A stretch of DNA of 7,224 nucleotides, from positions 1-7,224 of the forward strand of contig DNPC01000171.1 of assembly GCA_003501565.1 (NCBI GenBank). Direction: 5' to 3'. The stretch is from Planctomycetaceae bacterium (GTDB taxonomy: Bacteria > Planctomycetota > Planctomycetia > Pirellulales > Pirellulaceae). Of this stretch, positions 1-5,932 are shown one piece after another (positions within the stretch are counted from its first letter, which is position 1; every line of letters starts with the position of its first letter). The notes beneath the pieces were generated by a model. That model was not told the origin of the DNA, made no database searches, and saw only the letters and a program-made list of their open reading frames with translations. Position numbers and translations under genes: made by a program.

Positions 1-1129
1 CCGCCAATTTATATACTGTCTGGTAGTCGGATGTCGCGCCTGCAATATTTCCCAGCTCAAGCCGGCGTCCGGCCCGTGCCACTAGCGCTCTAACGGCGAA
101 TCGCACGTGTCCAAATTCAAAGCGAAAGATATCGTCCTCACTGCCATCACCAAGCACCGCAAACATTGGTTGGTCGGCACGTGCGACTAAGCTGTCGAGC
201 TCGGGTTCTATCTGTTGCAAACAGTCGTCAAGAATCCTGTTTGGAACTTGATCGATCTCATCGTAAGTCGCAAATTGCGTTTCAAGATCTGAATCTGCTA
301 GCGTTCGGAATGTCGGAAGAGCATCTTCCAAGGCGTTCGGTCCATCTCTAACATGCAATTGAGCATGTGGATAACAAAGAAACACGATTGCGATCCCAAG
401 CGTTGACAAAGCAGCAACCAACAAGACTCTGCCAAGATACTTGATGGGGGAGCGTGAACGCAGTTGAGCCCACCCTAGCAATAGGATTGGCCCTGCGCAT
501 GCCGCGATTGCGAACCAAAGTGCGTTCGCCCATTCTTCAGTTACAACGAAGGCGAAAGGTCCGCGGTAGATGGGCCACTCGGTTTCCCAAACCAACGAAA
601 CGAACAGTTCATCCCAGGCTACTGCGGGTATTGCTGAGACAGTGGCGAGGACGACCGCAATCGGAGTTCGAAAACGCAGACGAATGTCGCTTTGCTGATG
701 AAAATATACGCATACAGGAAGGGTAACGGCAAGTACGCAAATACTTACAAGTCCAATCCACGCCGCTGGAGTCAGCTCGGGAGTATTCGCTCCGACCGCA
801 ACCCCGATGCCAACGAAGCCTGTGATAGCCAGTAGCTCAAAAACTGAAATCCGTCGCCATTCGCGCGAAGTCCGTGGTTCTGCGAATAGAAATCGCGTAC
901 TCAACGCAAGAAGGACCATCGCAGTCAAAATACTGATCACACAGAGCCAGAAAATCTCGAACGCTTCCGCCAGCAGTGCTGGACTCGATGCGACGATGGC
1001 GGCAAACACGCTGATGAACCAAGGCCATTTTCGGTTGTAAATCCACAATGCAACCAAGCCGATCCAGACCAGTAGTCCGCACAGCAGCCATGCGGGCAAA
1101 AGCAAGTGGTCAAGTCCAATAAGGTCCAT
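1..1129 (-). CDS. polytopic membrane protein of unknown function (partial, C-terminus beyond left edge)
   Basis: Reading the minus strand from ATG at 1129 gives 376 uninterrupted codons that are still open at position 1. I do not recognise a named family. The first ~255 residues are strongly hydrophobic, with helices at roughly 9-31, 37-54, 57-83, 95-115, 121-143, 156-172, 200-221 and 232-253, so a membrane location is clear. The stretch at 92-113 (RRISVFELLAITGF...) resembles the 'FSLRxLL' hydrophobic motif common in planctomycete membrane proteins. Residues 260-376 are soluble and helical; 341-376 read like a TPR-style helical hairpin (RALVARAGRRLELGN, then GATSDYQTVYKLA). Upstream of this ATG the frame closes at a TGA near 1230, leaving only TTG at 1159 as another start; there is no Shine-Dalgarno sequence. 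The gene is divergent from the cupin gene, 96 bp away. Certainty is high that it is coding and low for function. Confidence 0.85.
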   Translation of the reverse strand, partial: MDLIGLDHLLLPAWLLCGLLVWIGLVALWIYNRKWPWFISVFAAIVASSPALLAEAFEIFWLCVISILTAMVLLALSTRFLFAEPRTSREWRRISVFELLAITGFVGIGVAVGANTPELTPAAWIGLVSICVLAVTLPVCVYFHQQSDIRLRFRTPIAVVLATVSAIPAVAWDELFVSLVWETEWPIYRGPFAFVVTEEWANALWFAIAACAGPILLLGWAQLRSRSPIKYLGRVLLVAALSTLGIAIVFLCYPHAQLHVRDGPNALEDALPTFRTLADSDLETQFATYDEIDQVPNRILDDCLQQIEPELDSLVARADQPMFAVLGDGSEDDIFRFEFGHVRFAVRALVARAGRRLELGNIAGATSDYQTVYKLA

Positions 1130-1225
1130 GCTGGTAGATGCTGATGGGTGGGGCGGCAAGTTGATATGATGGTAGGCGGAGCGCTGAATCCAGCCAAACC
1201 AACCGCCATCCGATGGATTTCTATT

Positions 1226-1612
1226 ATGTCAGATTTACACATGCGTGGGCCGTCGCTCGTTCGGCACGAAGGCGAGGTACCTCGGGAGAAGAGCGCTTGT
1301 GGCCATCGCGATCGCTTGATTAGTGTGCAAGATGCGGACTTACATCCCGCAGCGTGGGCACATGCTGTCGATATCGACGGTGCAGAGCCTCACTACCACA
1401 AGATCTCCACAGAACTGTACTACGTCGTTGAAGGCGAAGGAACTGTGACGCTGGACGGTCAAGTACACTCAGTCCGCAAGGGATCGTTGGTCCACATCCC
1501 ACCCGGTGTCGTGCACTCGGCAGCTGGTCGCGTTCGCGTGCTGGTCGTTGGCATCCCAGACATCGCCGAGGGCGACTATTATCCGGCTGAACAACCGTCT
1601 GCGAGTAGTTGA
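1226..1612 (+). CDS. small single-domain cupin protein
   Basis: This 128-residue protein is one cupin beta-barrel. Motif 1 is intact at 52-70: G52, H56-Y-H58, E63, G70, matching G(X)5HXH(X)4E(X)6G. Motif 2 is at 86-101: G86, P92, G94, H97, where the usual final Asn position is G101. H56, H58, E63 and H97 should bind one divalent metal, as in other cupins. Cupins of this size include sugar isomerase-like, dioxygenase-like and purely binding members, and nothing here identifies the substrate. There is no signal peptide, so it is probably cytoplasmic. The start is a choice: GTG 1148, ATG 1166 and ATG 1226 are all in frame. I chose 1226 because the 26 codons before it encode nothing cupin-like and approach the divergent gene; no start has a convincing Shine-Dalgarno sequence. 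It appears to be a single-gene transcript. Confidence 0.88.
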   Translation: MSDLHMRGPSLVRHEGEVPREKSACGHRDRLISVQDADLHPAAWAHAVDIDGAEPHYHKISTELYYVVEGEGTVTLDGQVHSVRKGSLVHIPPGVVHSAAGRVRVLVVGIPDIAEGDYYPAEQPSASS

Positions 1613-1627
1613 GCTTGCGACTACGGT

Positions 1628-1759
1628 TCAATCTCCAATGGCTTGCAGGCCCTCGATGAAGATACGCTTCCGCGCTTTTTCCGAAGTTGTCCCGCGCAAT
1701 TTTCTAAGTCGCTCGTTCGCTTGCTCGGCTCCCAGCGAGAGGGGAATAGACTGGTCTGA
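1628..1759 (-). pseudogene. possible 3' remnant of a lost gene (43 codons, no start codon)
   Basis: On the minus strand, after an in-frame TAA at 1762-1760, 43 codons run to a TGA at 1630-1628. The translation looks like a genuine charged, helical protein C-terminus: a block of AEQANERLRKLRG, then TTSEKARKRIFIEGLQ, ending AIGD. It has no ATG, GTG or usable start, and the upstream continuation in the other two frames is not convincingly protein-like. That is what a truncated or frameshifted gene tail would look like. I do not recognise the family. It may instead be a chance reading frame, so confidence is low. Confidence 0.25.
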
Positions 1760-1852
1760 TTACCATCCGAGCGGTGTTTGAAGACCTCAAGTCGTATTTC
1801 TATTCGAGAATCTTGTCCGCTTTGGTGGGCAGTGGGCAATAATACTGTTGAG

Positions 1853-1870
1853 ACCAAGAGTATTCTCGGT
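1853..1870. promoter_or_regulatory. imperfect palindrome, operator-like, upstream of the gene at 1953
   Basis: ACCaAGAgTAtTCTcGGT pairs at 7 of 9 positions about its centre, 83 bp upstream of the ATG at 1953. The size and symmetry would suit a dimeric DNA-binding protein. No regulator is encoded nearby and no second copy is seen in the window, so this is only a candidate. Confidence 0.15.
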
Positions 1871-1938
1871 TGCGTGACGTCGGGCCGCACTTGGTACCGG
1901 TAAAGCGTCACTTTTGACAAGTTCAATTTGCCCTGACC

Positions 1939-1943
1939 AGGAG
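1939..1943 (+). promoter_or_regulatory. Shine-Dalgarno sequence of the gene at 1953
   Basis: AGGAG sits 9 bases before the ATG at 1953. Most genes in this window lack such a site, so it is good support that the small arginine-rich ORF is real and starts here. Confidence 0.7.
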
Positions 1944-1952
1944 TGATCTACA

Positions 1953-2246
1953 ATGTGGAAGCAAAGTTGTTTAATTGCCCTAGCCCTAATCGCTACCTGT
2001 AGCCTGACTTCGCGAAACGCCCAAGCACAAGGCCGCGTGTACGTTGGGCCAACGTTCATCGGTTCACCGTTCTTTTCAGCAAACGGACCGCGTCCATTTT
2101 CGACGCGGCGCGGGCGAGAGCTTCAAGCGCAGCGCGGTTACAACCGAGGCTACTGGATGGCACCATCTTCGGTTTTTTCACGGTCTTCGACTAGCTTCCG
2201 TCGTTCGTCGTCGCCCGTCTTCCGCCCCCGGTTCCGTCGTTTCTAG
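1953..2246 (+). CDS. small secreted arginine-rich protein of unknown function
   Basis: The 97-residue product has a clear Sec signal peptide: MWK start, hydrophobic core at 7-18 and a type I peptidase site NAQA|Q after residue 25. C16 lies in LIATC, but Thr at -1 makes a lipoprotein site unlikely. The mature ~72 residues contain 14 arginines and only one acidic residue (E56), so the protein is very basic. It is also rich in Gly, Ser, Pro and aromatics. The C-terminus alternates R/F/P/S and ends in RFRRF. I recognise no domain, and low complexity suggests a disordered or surface-binding protein. The start is set by AGGAG at 1939-1943. It is convergent with the DUF3817 gene, with 379 bp between, and appears monocistronic. 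Planctomycetes encode many small secreted basic proteins, but a role in envelope or polyanion binding is only a guess. Confidence 0.72.
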   Translation: MWKQSCLIALALIATCSLTSRNAQAQGRVYVGPTFIGSPFFSANGPRPFSTRRGRELQAQRGYNRGYWMAPSSVFSRSSTSFRRSSSPVFRPRFRRF

Positions 2247-2279
2247 GCCTAGTTGCTGACGAACTTGCAAGCAGTTGTT

Positions 2280-2468
2280 TGGCGAACATGCGGGGTTCAC
2301 TCCCTTGCGTTCGCCACATGGCGTTTCGCATCATCCCCGCTTTGAGACTGGTGCCCACAGATACCCAGTAGGCCACACTTCCTCCAGAGCTCCATGCCAG
2401 AGTTTTTGGGTTCGCGACAACACAAGCACTAACAGCCTATCTTCTGGCAAAGCGCGTCCGATAGCGCT
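2280..2468. repeat. cluster of inverted repeats (possible REP-like element or structured RNA)
   Basis: Several stems occur in under 200 bases. TGGCGAAC at 2280-2287 pairs with GTTCGCCA at 2309-2316 (8 bp). CGCCA at 2312-2316 pairs with TGGCG at 2319-2323 and is flanked by GCG/CGC; it competes with the first stem. GCGGGG at 2290-2295 pairs with CCCCGC at 2335-2340. ACTGG at 2347-2351 pairs with CCAGT at 2365-2369. AGCGC at 2451-2455 pairs with GCGCT at 2464-2468. Position between convergent genes fits a dispersed palindromic intergenic element, a bidirectional transcription stop or an unannotated RNA. The pairings are seen directly; the function is inferred. Confidence 0.4.
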
Positions 2469-2509
2469 GCAAGAATCTTACGATCCGTTCAACAGGTGGC
2501 TGCCCACTC

Positions 2510-2547
2510 TTGGCGGTGATTCTTGTTGGCGGTGATTCTTGTTGGCG
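2510..2547. repeat. 16-bp tandem direct repeat, 2.4 copies
   Basis: TTGGCGGTGATTCTTG occurs perfectly at 2510-2525 and 2526-2541, followed by a partial third copy TTGGCG at 2542-2547. It is outside any gene. Perfect identity suggests recent duplication by slippage; there is no sign that it forms part of a larger array. Confidence 0.85.
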
Positions 2548-2625
2548 TTCTCCAGCTTCGATAACGACAGCTAGCCGCAGCTCTCTCTCGGCCAGCTTGC
2601 TGGAAGGACACTCACGCAGACCGCT

Positions 2626-2943
2626 CTACTTCGACTTCTGCTCTTGAAGGGCTATTTGCTCCCGCCTGAGTGAGCCTTCAAGGAAAAAAGGGGCGAAGGG
2701 CACAAACGCACACACGACGACTAATGCTGCGCGGCGCAACGACCATGCTAGTATCGGAAGGGCAACCAACAATGCGATGACTAGTGCCGTGAATATGAAG
2801 CCATGGATCATACCCGGCGTTTGAATCGCTTCTTCGTCCCCCATGATTCGCTTCGAATAGATGGCGTGGAACAGAAGGTAAACGTACGACAGCCCATCAA
2901 GCACACTGAGAGCACGGACGACGCGAAGCCAGAAAGCGGGCAT
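2626..2943 (-). CDS. DUF3817 family membrane protein
   Basis: This 105-residue protein has three hydrophobic helices at about 8-28, 47-67 and 72-88 and a charged tail (LRREQIALQEQKSK). The order fits the DUF3817 family of small integral membrane proteins: an N-terminal LRVVRALSVLDGLSYVYLL helix with a conserved Gly-Leu-Ser, a short loop, then GMIHG at 44-48 opening the second helix. Length (~100 residues) is normal for the family, whose function is unknown. ATG at 2943 is the first start after an in-frame TAA upstream; there is no Shine-Dalgarno sequence. It diverges from the large cytochrome-like gene and converges on the arginine-rich secreted protein gene, so it is probably transcribed alone. 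The family call rests on pattern memory and not on a profile search. Confidence 0.8.
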   Translation of the reverse strand: MPAFWLRVVRALSVLDGLSYVYLLFHAIYSKRIMGDEEAIQTPGMIHGFIFTALVIALLVALPILAWSLRRAALVVVCAFVPFAPFFLEGSLRREQIALQEQKSK

Positions 2944-3109
2944 ATTCGGTTCAATCTTGAACGAGGGTTAAATCGCAATGCAGTTTATGCTGGCACTTAT
3001 TGTGGCTCCGCCAACTGCTCACGAAAAGCACACTGTAGAATGAGAGCGTAGCTGGCGGTCCACCCCGCCCCCATAGATGGATATCCTTGCTGCCTCAGGA
3101 GTCGTCTCC
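2944..3109. promoter_or_regulatory. divergent spacer expected to hold promoters for both flanking genes
   Basis: The spacer between two diverging genes must contain both promoters unless one gene is read from further away. No consensus sigma-70 pair stands out. A TGGCAC at 2991-2996 is only half of a sigma-54 site. A 21-codon ORF, ATG 2978 to TGA 3043 on the plus strand, could be a leader peptide but has no good ribosome binding site. Confidence 0.35.
3097..3101 (+). promoter_or_regulatory. Shine-Dalgarno sequence that selects the GTG start at 3110
   Basis: AGGAG lies 8 bases before GTG 3110. The upstream in-frame ATG at 3077 is preceded only by a C-rich stretch without such a site. Starting at 3110 also produces a standard signal peptide, so this site decides the start of the large gene. 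Confidence 0.65.
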
Positions 3110-5899
3110 GTGAAAACGAAAACTCGCAGCGAGTTTTTTTCGTGTTTGATTTTCTTCCTGCTGAACCTGGGCGGTACAGTAGCGTGGACGCGTGCCTTAA
3201 ACGCTCAAGAACTGACAGATTTTACGAACACATCTGGAAAGTTCTTAACACGCCACTGCGCTGACTGTCATACCGGCTCTGATGCAGAGACGAATGTCGA
3301 TCTGGAAAGACCAGTACAGCACCTTGGAACTCCAGTGCACATGGACTTGATGCAACGTGCTTTGGATGCCGTTCAGTCAGGCCACATGCCGCCCGAAGAG
3401 GCCGCGGCGCTGACGGCTGAGGAACGTCGGGCGGTGATCGATGAGCTGAAAACCATCTTGGTTCATTCCTCGACCAAATGGCGGAAGTCCTGGCCGCCGT
3501 CGCGAAATCGTCGCCTGACGCGCAAAGAGTACAATTACACTATGCAGCATCTCTTCGGCGTCGACGCCGAGTTATCGGACCTTTTACCTGCTGACGCGCT
3601 TTCGACCGAAGGCTACCGAAACAGCATTGAACGCACTGATCTGACATGGTTGCATCTGGAATCCTATTTGGCAAGCGCACGACGTGCAGTCCAGCGGTAC
3701 GTTCAGGTCGTTCCGCGGACACAATCCCAAGATCCAGACCGCCAAGCGAGTGACGACCGTGATGCCAGCCTCCATTACGCGATCGAATTCGAAGATTTGT
3801 TCTACTCGACGGCTGATCGCTACGCGGGACTAGAACAGGCACCGCAGCCAATCTCGCATAGCGAAATGCTGCATCGGCGGAAACTGAGCCAGAGCCGCAC
3901 AACTGAATACACAGATCCGCTCTCGCCGCGCCTCCCAGGGGCCCATTCCGATGACGAGATGTTGCGACCGGCAATCCCGAAACTCCACCAGCAATACGTC
4001 GCGTATCCGGAGCGTCTCCCTGCGGGTGAACTAATCGTGCGCGTCCGCGCCGCCGGAACGGCCGATCGCTTCGGGCGTTTCCCGATGATGCGCGTCGAAG
4101 CCGGGATAACGCTGGGCGATGGATGCTCGATGGATACTCGGCTGCTGGGCGACGTGGAGGTTCGAGCCACCTTGGACCAGCCCAAGACCTACGCGTTTCG
4201 AATTCGGCTCGAAGATCTGCCGGCCAAAGGCGATTTGACCAGCGACCAGTGGGTCGACCGCTTGAGCATATTCGATTTGAATCAGATCTTCATTGCCAAC
4301 ATCACGCCAGACCACCAGGCGATTTTTGAGCGTGGCCGAGGCGCCTACGCAACGCCCGAAGCAGGCACGCAGGCAATCGCAGGCGCGTTGAAGACCATGC
4401 GTGAGCGGGAAACGAACTTTCTCTACCTTGACCGCATGGAGATTGAGATGTTGCCTGGGGTCGGTGCCGACAATCAGGATTACCGTTGGCGATTCACTGA
4501 GGCGGATACGAAGGACAACAAAAGTGCTTTCGCGGATTTAGAATCCCAGATCGCCGATTTCCTGCGAGCTGCGTTTCGTCGTCCCGTCACAAGGCAAGAA
4601 ATCGCATCGAAGATTGAGCTATTCGAAGCATTTTGCGACCGGGGTTTGAGTCCGCGAGCTAGTTTGCAAGAAACCCTCGCAGCGGTACTGGTCTCTCCTT
4701 CATTCCTGTATCAAGTGCCGCAGTGGCCGCACGAAATCGAACTGGAGCATCGGAAACGCCACGCTTACAACCTGGCATCGCGGCTGTCGTTCGCCCTTTG
4801 GATGCAAGCACCAGACAACCAGCTACTCGACTTGGCCGAACAAGAGTCACTCCTGCAGGAATCTGTACTTCGAAGCCAAGTCCGGCGATTGCTGGACGAA
4901 CCGCGCAGCGAACGTTTCCTGCGTGACTTCTGTTTTCAATGGTTGAGACTCGACAAGCATCGCAATGTCGCGGTCGATCGTGAATCCTATCCCGCGTTCG
5001 ATAACTTGTTCGCGGATGCGTCAATCGAAGAAACGCTGGCTTACTTTGTCGATGTATTCGATTCAGATGTCAACGCACTTGACCTACTGGACTCCGACTA
5101 CGCGATCGTTAACGACTTGCTAGCTGAACACTACGACCTACCGGTGCCGTTATCCGGTCGGTTTCAGAAGGTGCAGCTTGCCGATGGTACAGTTCGTGGC
5201 GGGTTGTTGACACAGGCTAGCCTGCTGACGATGAATTCCAACGGAATGGACTCACACCCTGTCCGCCGCGGCGTCTGGTTGCTCGATCGCCTACTCGACA
5301 TGCCACCGCCACCACCCCCACCGAACGTTCCGGAGCTCACACCGGAAGATCCTGATTTTCGTGGGCTGAGCCTCAAGGAACAGATTAAGAAGCACCGCTC
5401 ACCCGGCGCTTGCCAAGACTGCCACGCGCGGATCGATCCCTGGGGAATTGCATTTGAAAACTTTGATGCCACGGGCAAGTGGCGCGATACGCGTCCTGCC
5501 GTCAACAACGGCGATGAAACTGGGGATGCAGTTCAGCCTGCCAAGCTAATCGACGCAGCCACCGTTCTCCCCGACGGTCAATCGATCGTGGACGCCAATG
5601 CACTCAAGCAGCATTTACGATCCCAGTATCGTGGGGAATTCGCTGAGTCCCTGACGCGGAATCTGCTAATATATTTACTTGGTCGACGCCTCGATTACTT
5701 GGACGAATCAGAAGTGCAACGGCTGCGTGATCGCTTTATCAAATCCGACTTCCGCATGCAGGAGTTGATAACAGATATCCTACGCAGCGATTTGTTCGAT
5801 CCCGCCCGAAGCTCCGCCAGAACCCCCGCCCGAACCCCCGTTCAGCACTCTCGTCATCCTAGTCACGTTGGGGCCGGCCCCGCGGGCTCTAACGATTAA
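3110..5899 (+). CDS. exported haem-motif protein with DUF1587-DUF1595-DUF1592-DUF1588-DUF1585 (planctomycete cytochrome-like)
   Basis: From GTG 3110 the product is 929 residues; ATG 3077 would add 11 residues and spoil the signal peptide. A Sec signal (KTKTR, hydrophobic 9-23, cleavage ALNA|Q after 32) sends it out of the cytoplasm. Order: a cytochrome-like segment with CADCH at 50-54; DUF1587 about 133-198 (RLTRKEYN, LFGV); a beta-rich insert about 300-370; DUF1595 about 478-535, ending SPSFLYQ; DUF1592 about 553-678; DUF1588 about 683-791 with seven prolines at 732-738 and CQDCH at 768-772; DUF1585 about 815-895. The two CxxCH motifs can attach c-type haem, which suggests electron transfer, but the family's reaction is unknown. 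Length and order are usual. The tail after 895 is a low-complexity Ala/Arg/Pro extension. The DUF1552 gene follows after 33 bp, the standard partner. Confidence 0.95.
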   Translation: MKTKTRSEFFSCLIFFLLNLGGTVAWTRALNAQELTDFTNTSGKFLTRHCADCHTGSDAETNVDLERPVQHLGTPVHMDLMQRALDAVQSGHMPPEEAAALTAEERRAVIDELKTILVHSSTKWRKSWPPSRNRRLTRKEYNYTMQHLFGVDAELSDLLPADALSTEGYRNSIERTDLTWLHLESYLASARRAVQRYVQVVPRTQSQDPDRQASDDRDASLHYAIEFEDLFYSTADRYAGLEQAPQPISHSEMLHRRKLSQSRTTEYTDPLSPRLPGAHSDDEMLRPAIPKLHQQYVAYPERLPAGELIVRVRAAGTADRFGRFPMMRVEAGITLGDGCSMDTRLLGDVEVRATLDQPKTYAFRIRLEDLPAKGDLTSDQWVDRLSIFDLNQIFIANITPDHQAIFERGRGAYATPEAGTQAIAGALKTMRERETNFLYLDRMEIEMLPGVGADNQDYRWRFTEADTKDNKSAFADLESQIADFLRAAFRRPVTRQEIASKIELFEAFCDRGLSPRASLQETLAAVLVSPSFLYQVPQWPHEIELEHRKRHAYNLASRLSFALWMQAPDNQLLDLAEQESLLQESVLRSQVRRLLDEPRSERFLRDFCFQWLRLDKHRNVAVDRESYPAFDNLFADASIEETLAYFVDVFDSDVNALDLLDSDYAIVNDLLAEHYDLPVPLSGRFQKVQLADGTVRGGLLTQASLLTMNSNGMDSHPVRRGVWLLDRLLDMPPPPPPPNVPELTPEDPDFRGLSLKEQIKKHRSPGACQDCHARIDPWGIAFENFDATGKWRDTRPAVNNGDETGDAVQPAKLIDAATVLPDGQSIVDANALKQHLRSQYRGEFAESLTRNLLIYLLGRRLDYLDESEVQRLRDRFIKSDFRMQELITDILRSDLFDPARSSARTPARTPVQHSRHPSHVGAGPAGSND

Positions 5900-5932
5900 G
5901 TTACCGGCAAATTGAACTCGAAGCCCTCCGAC

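Larger units (their letters stand above)
1613..1952. other. gene-poor spacer between the cupin gene and the arginine-rich secreted protein gene
   Basis: No intact gene is visible in these 340 bases. The left half contains a protein-like minus-strand fragment, listed separately. The right half probably carries the promoter and leader of the gene at 1953. It contains an imperfect palindrome at 1853-1870 (7 of 9 pairs) and an inverted pair, GTGACG at 1874-1879 with CGTCAC at 1906-1911, followed by TTTT. No clear -35/-10 pair is seen: a perfect TTGACA at 1914-1919 has no -10 box at the right distance before the start codon. Confidence 0.5.
2247..2625. other. non-coding spacer between convergent genes, rich in palindromes and a tandem repeat
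   Basis: These 379 bases separate two genes that end toward each other. ORFs of 60-90 codons are open here on both strands, but their products are compositionally odd and show no domain, signal or start signal, so I treat the region as non-coding. It holds a hairpin cluster (2280-2468), a 16-bp tandem repeat (2510-2547) and a small near-palindrome CCAGCttGCTGG at 2592-2603, 23 bp past the stop of the minus-strand gene. None has the T-run of a classic intrinsic terminator. Confidence 0.6.

Noticed and set aside
454..726. Plus-strand 90-codon ORF, and other plus-strand ORFs between 166 and 1040
   Set aside because: They lie opposite the long open minus-strand frame, give basic low-quality translations, and have no start signal or recognisable domain.
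837..1242. Minus-strand ORFs of 84 and 101 codons in other frames
   Set aside because: Both overlap the 376-codon membrane protein frame; their translations are rich in Cys/His/Arg without structure.
1621..1926. Minus-strand 101-codon ORF with ATG at 1926
   Set aside because: Its translation is not protein-like. In its left part a different frame (ending at 1628) reads much better.
1914..1942. TTGACA as a -35 box for the gene at 1953
   Set aside because: At 17-bp spacing the sequence is CCAGGA, which overlaps the ribosome binding site and is not a -10 box.
2275..2535. Plus-strand 86-codon ORF in the convergent spacer, and minus-strand 61-codon ORF at 2191-2376
   Set aside because: No signal, domain or ribosome site. 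They lie over a palindrome cluster, which keeps both strands open by composition; a repeat element explains the region better.
2592..2603. CCAGCttGCTGG as a terminator for the DUF3817 gene
   Set aside because: The stem is short and neither strand has a T-run after it.
2991..3006. TGGCAC as a sigma-54 -24 element upstream of the large gene
   Set aside because: The -12 element should read TTGC at the fixed spacing but reads GTGG.
3540..3974. Minus-strand ORFs of 144 and 121 codons inside the large gene, and others at 4659-5024 and 5164-5508
   Set aside because: All are antisense shadows of a clear multi-domain plus-strand gene.
5303..5323. Run of seven proline codons as a frameshift or assembly error
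   Set aside because: A proline run at this place is a normal feature of the DUF1588 region in this family, and the frame continues correctly on both sides.
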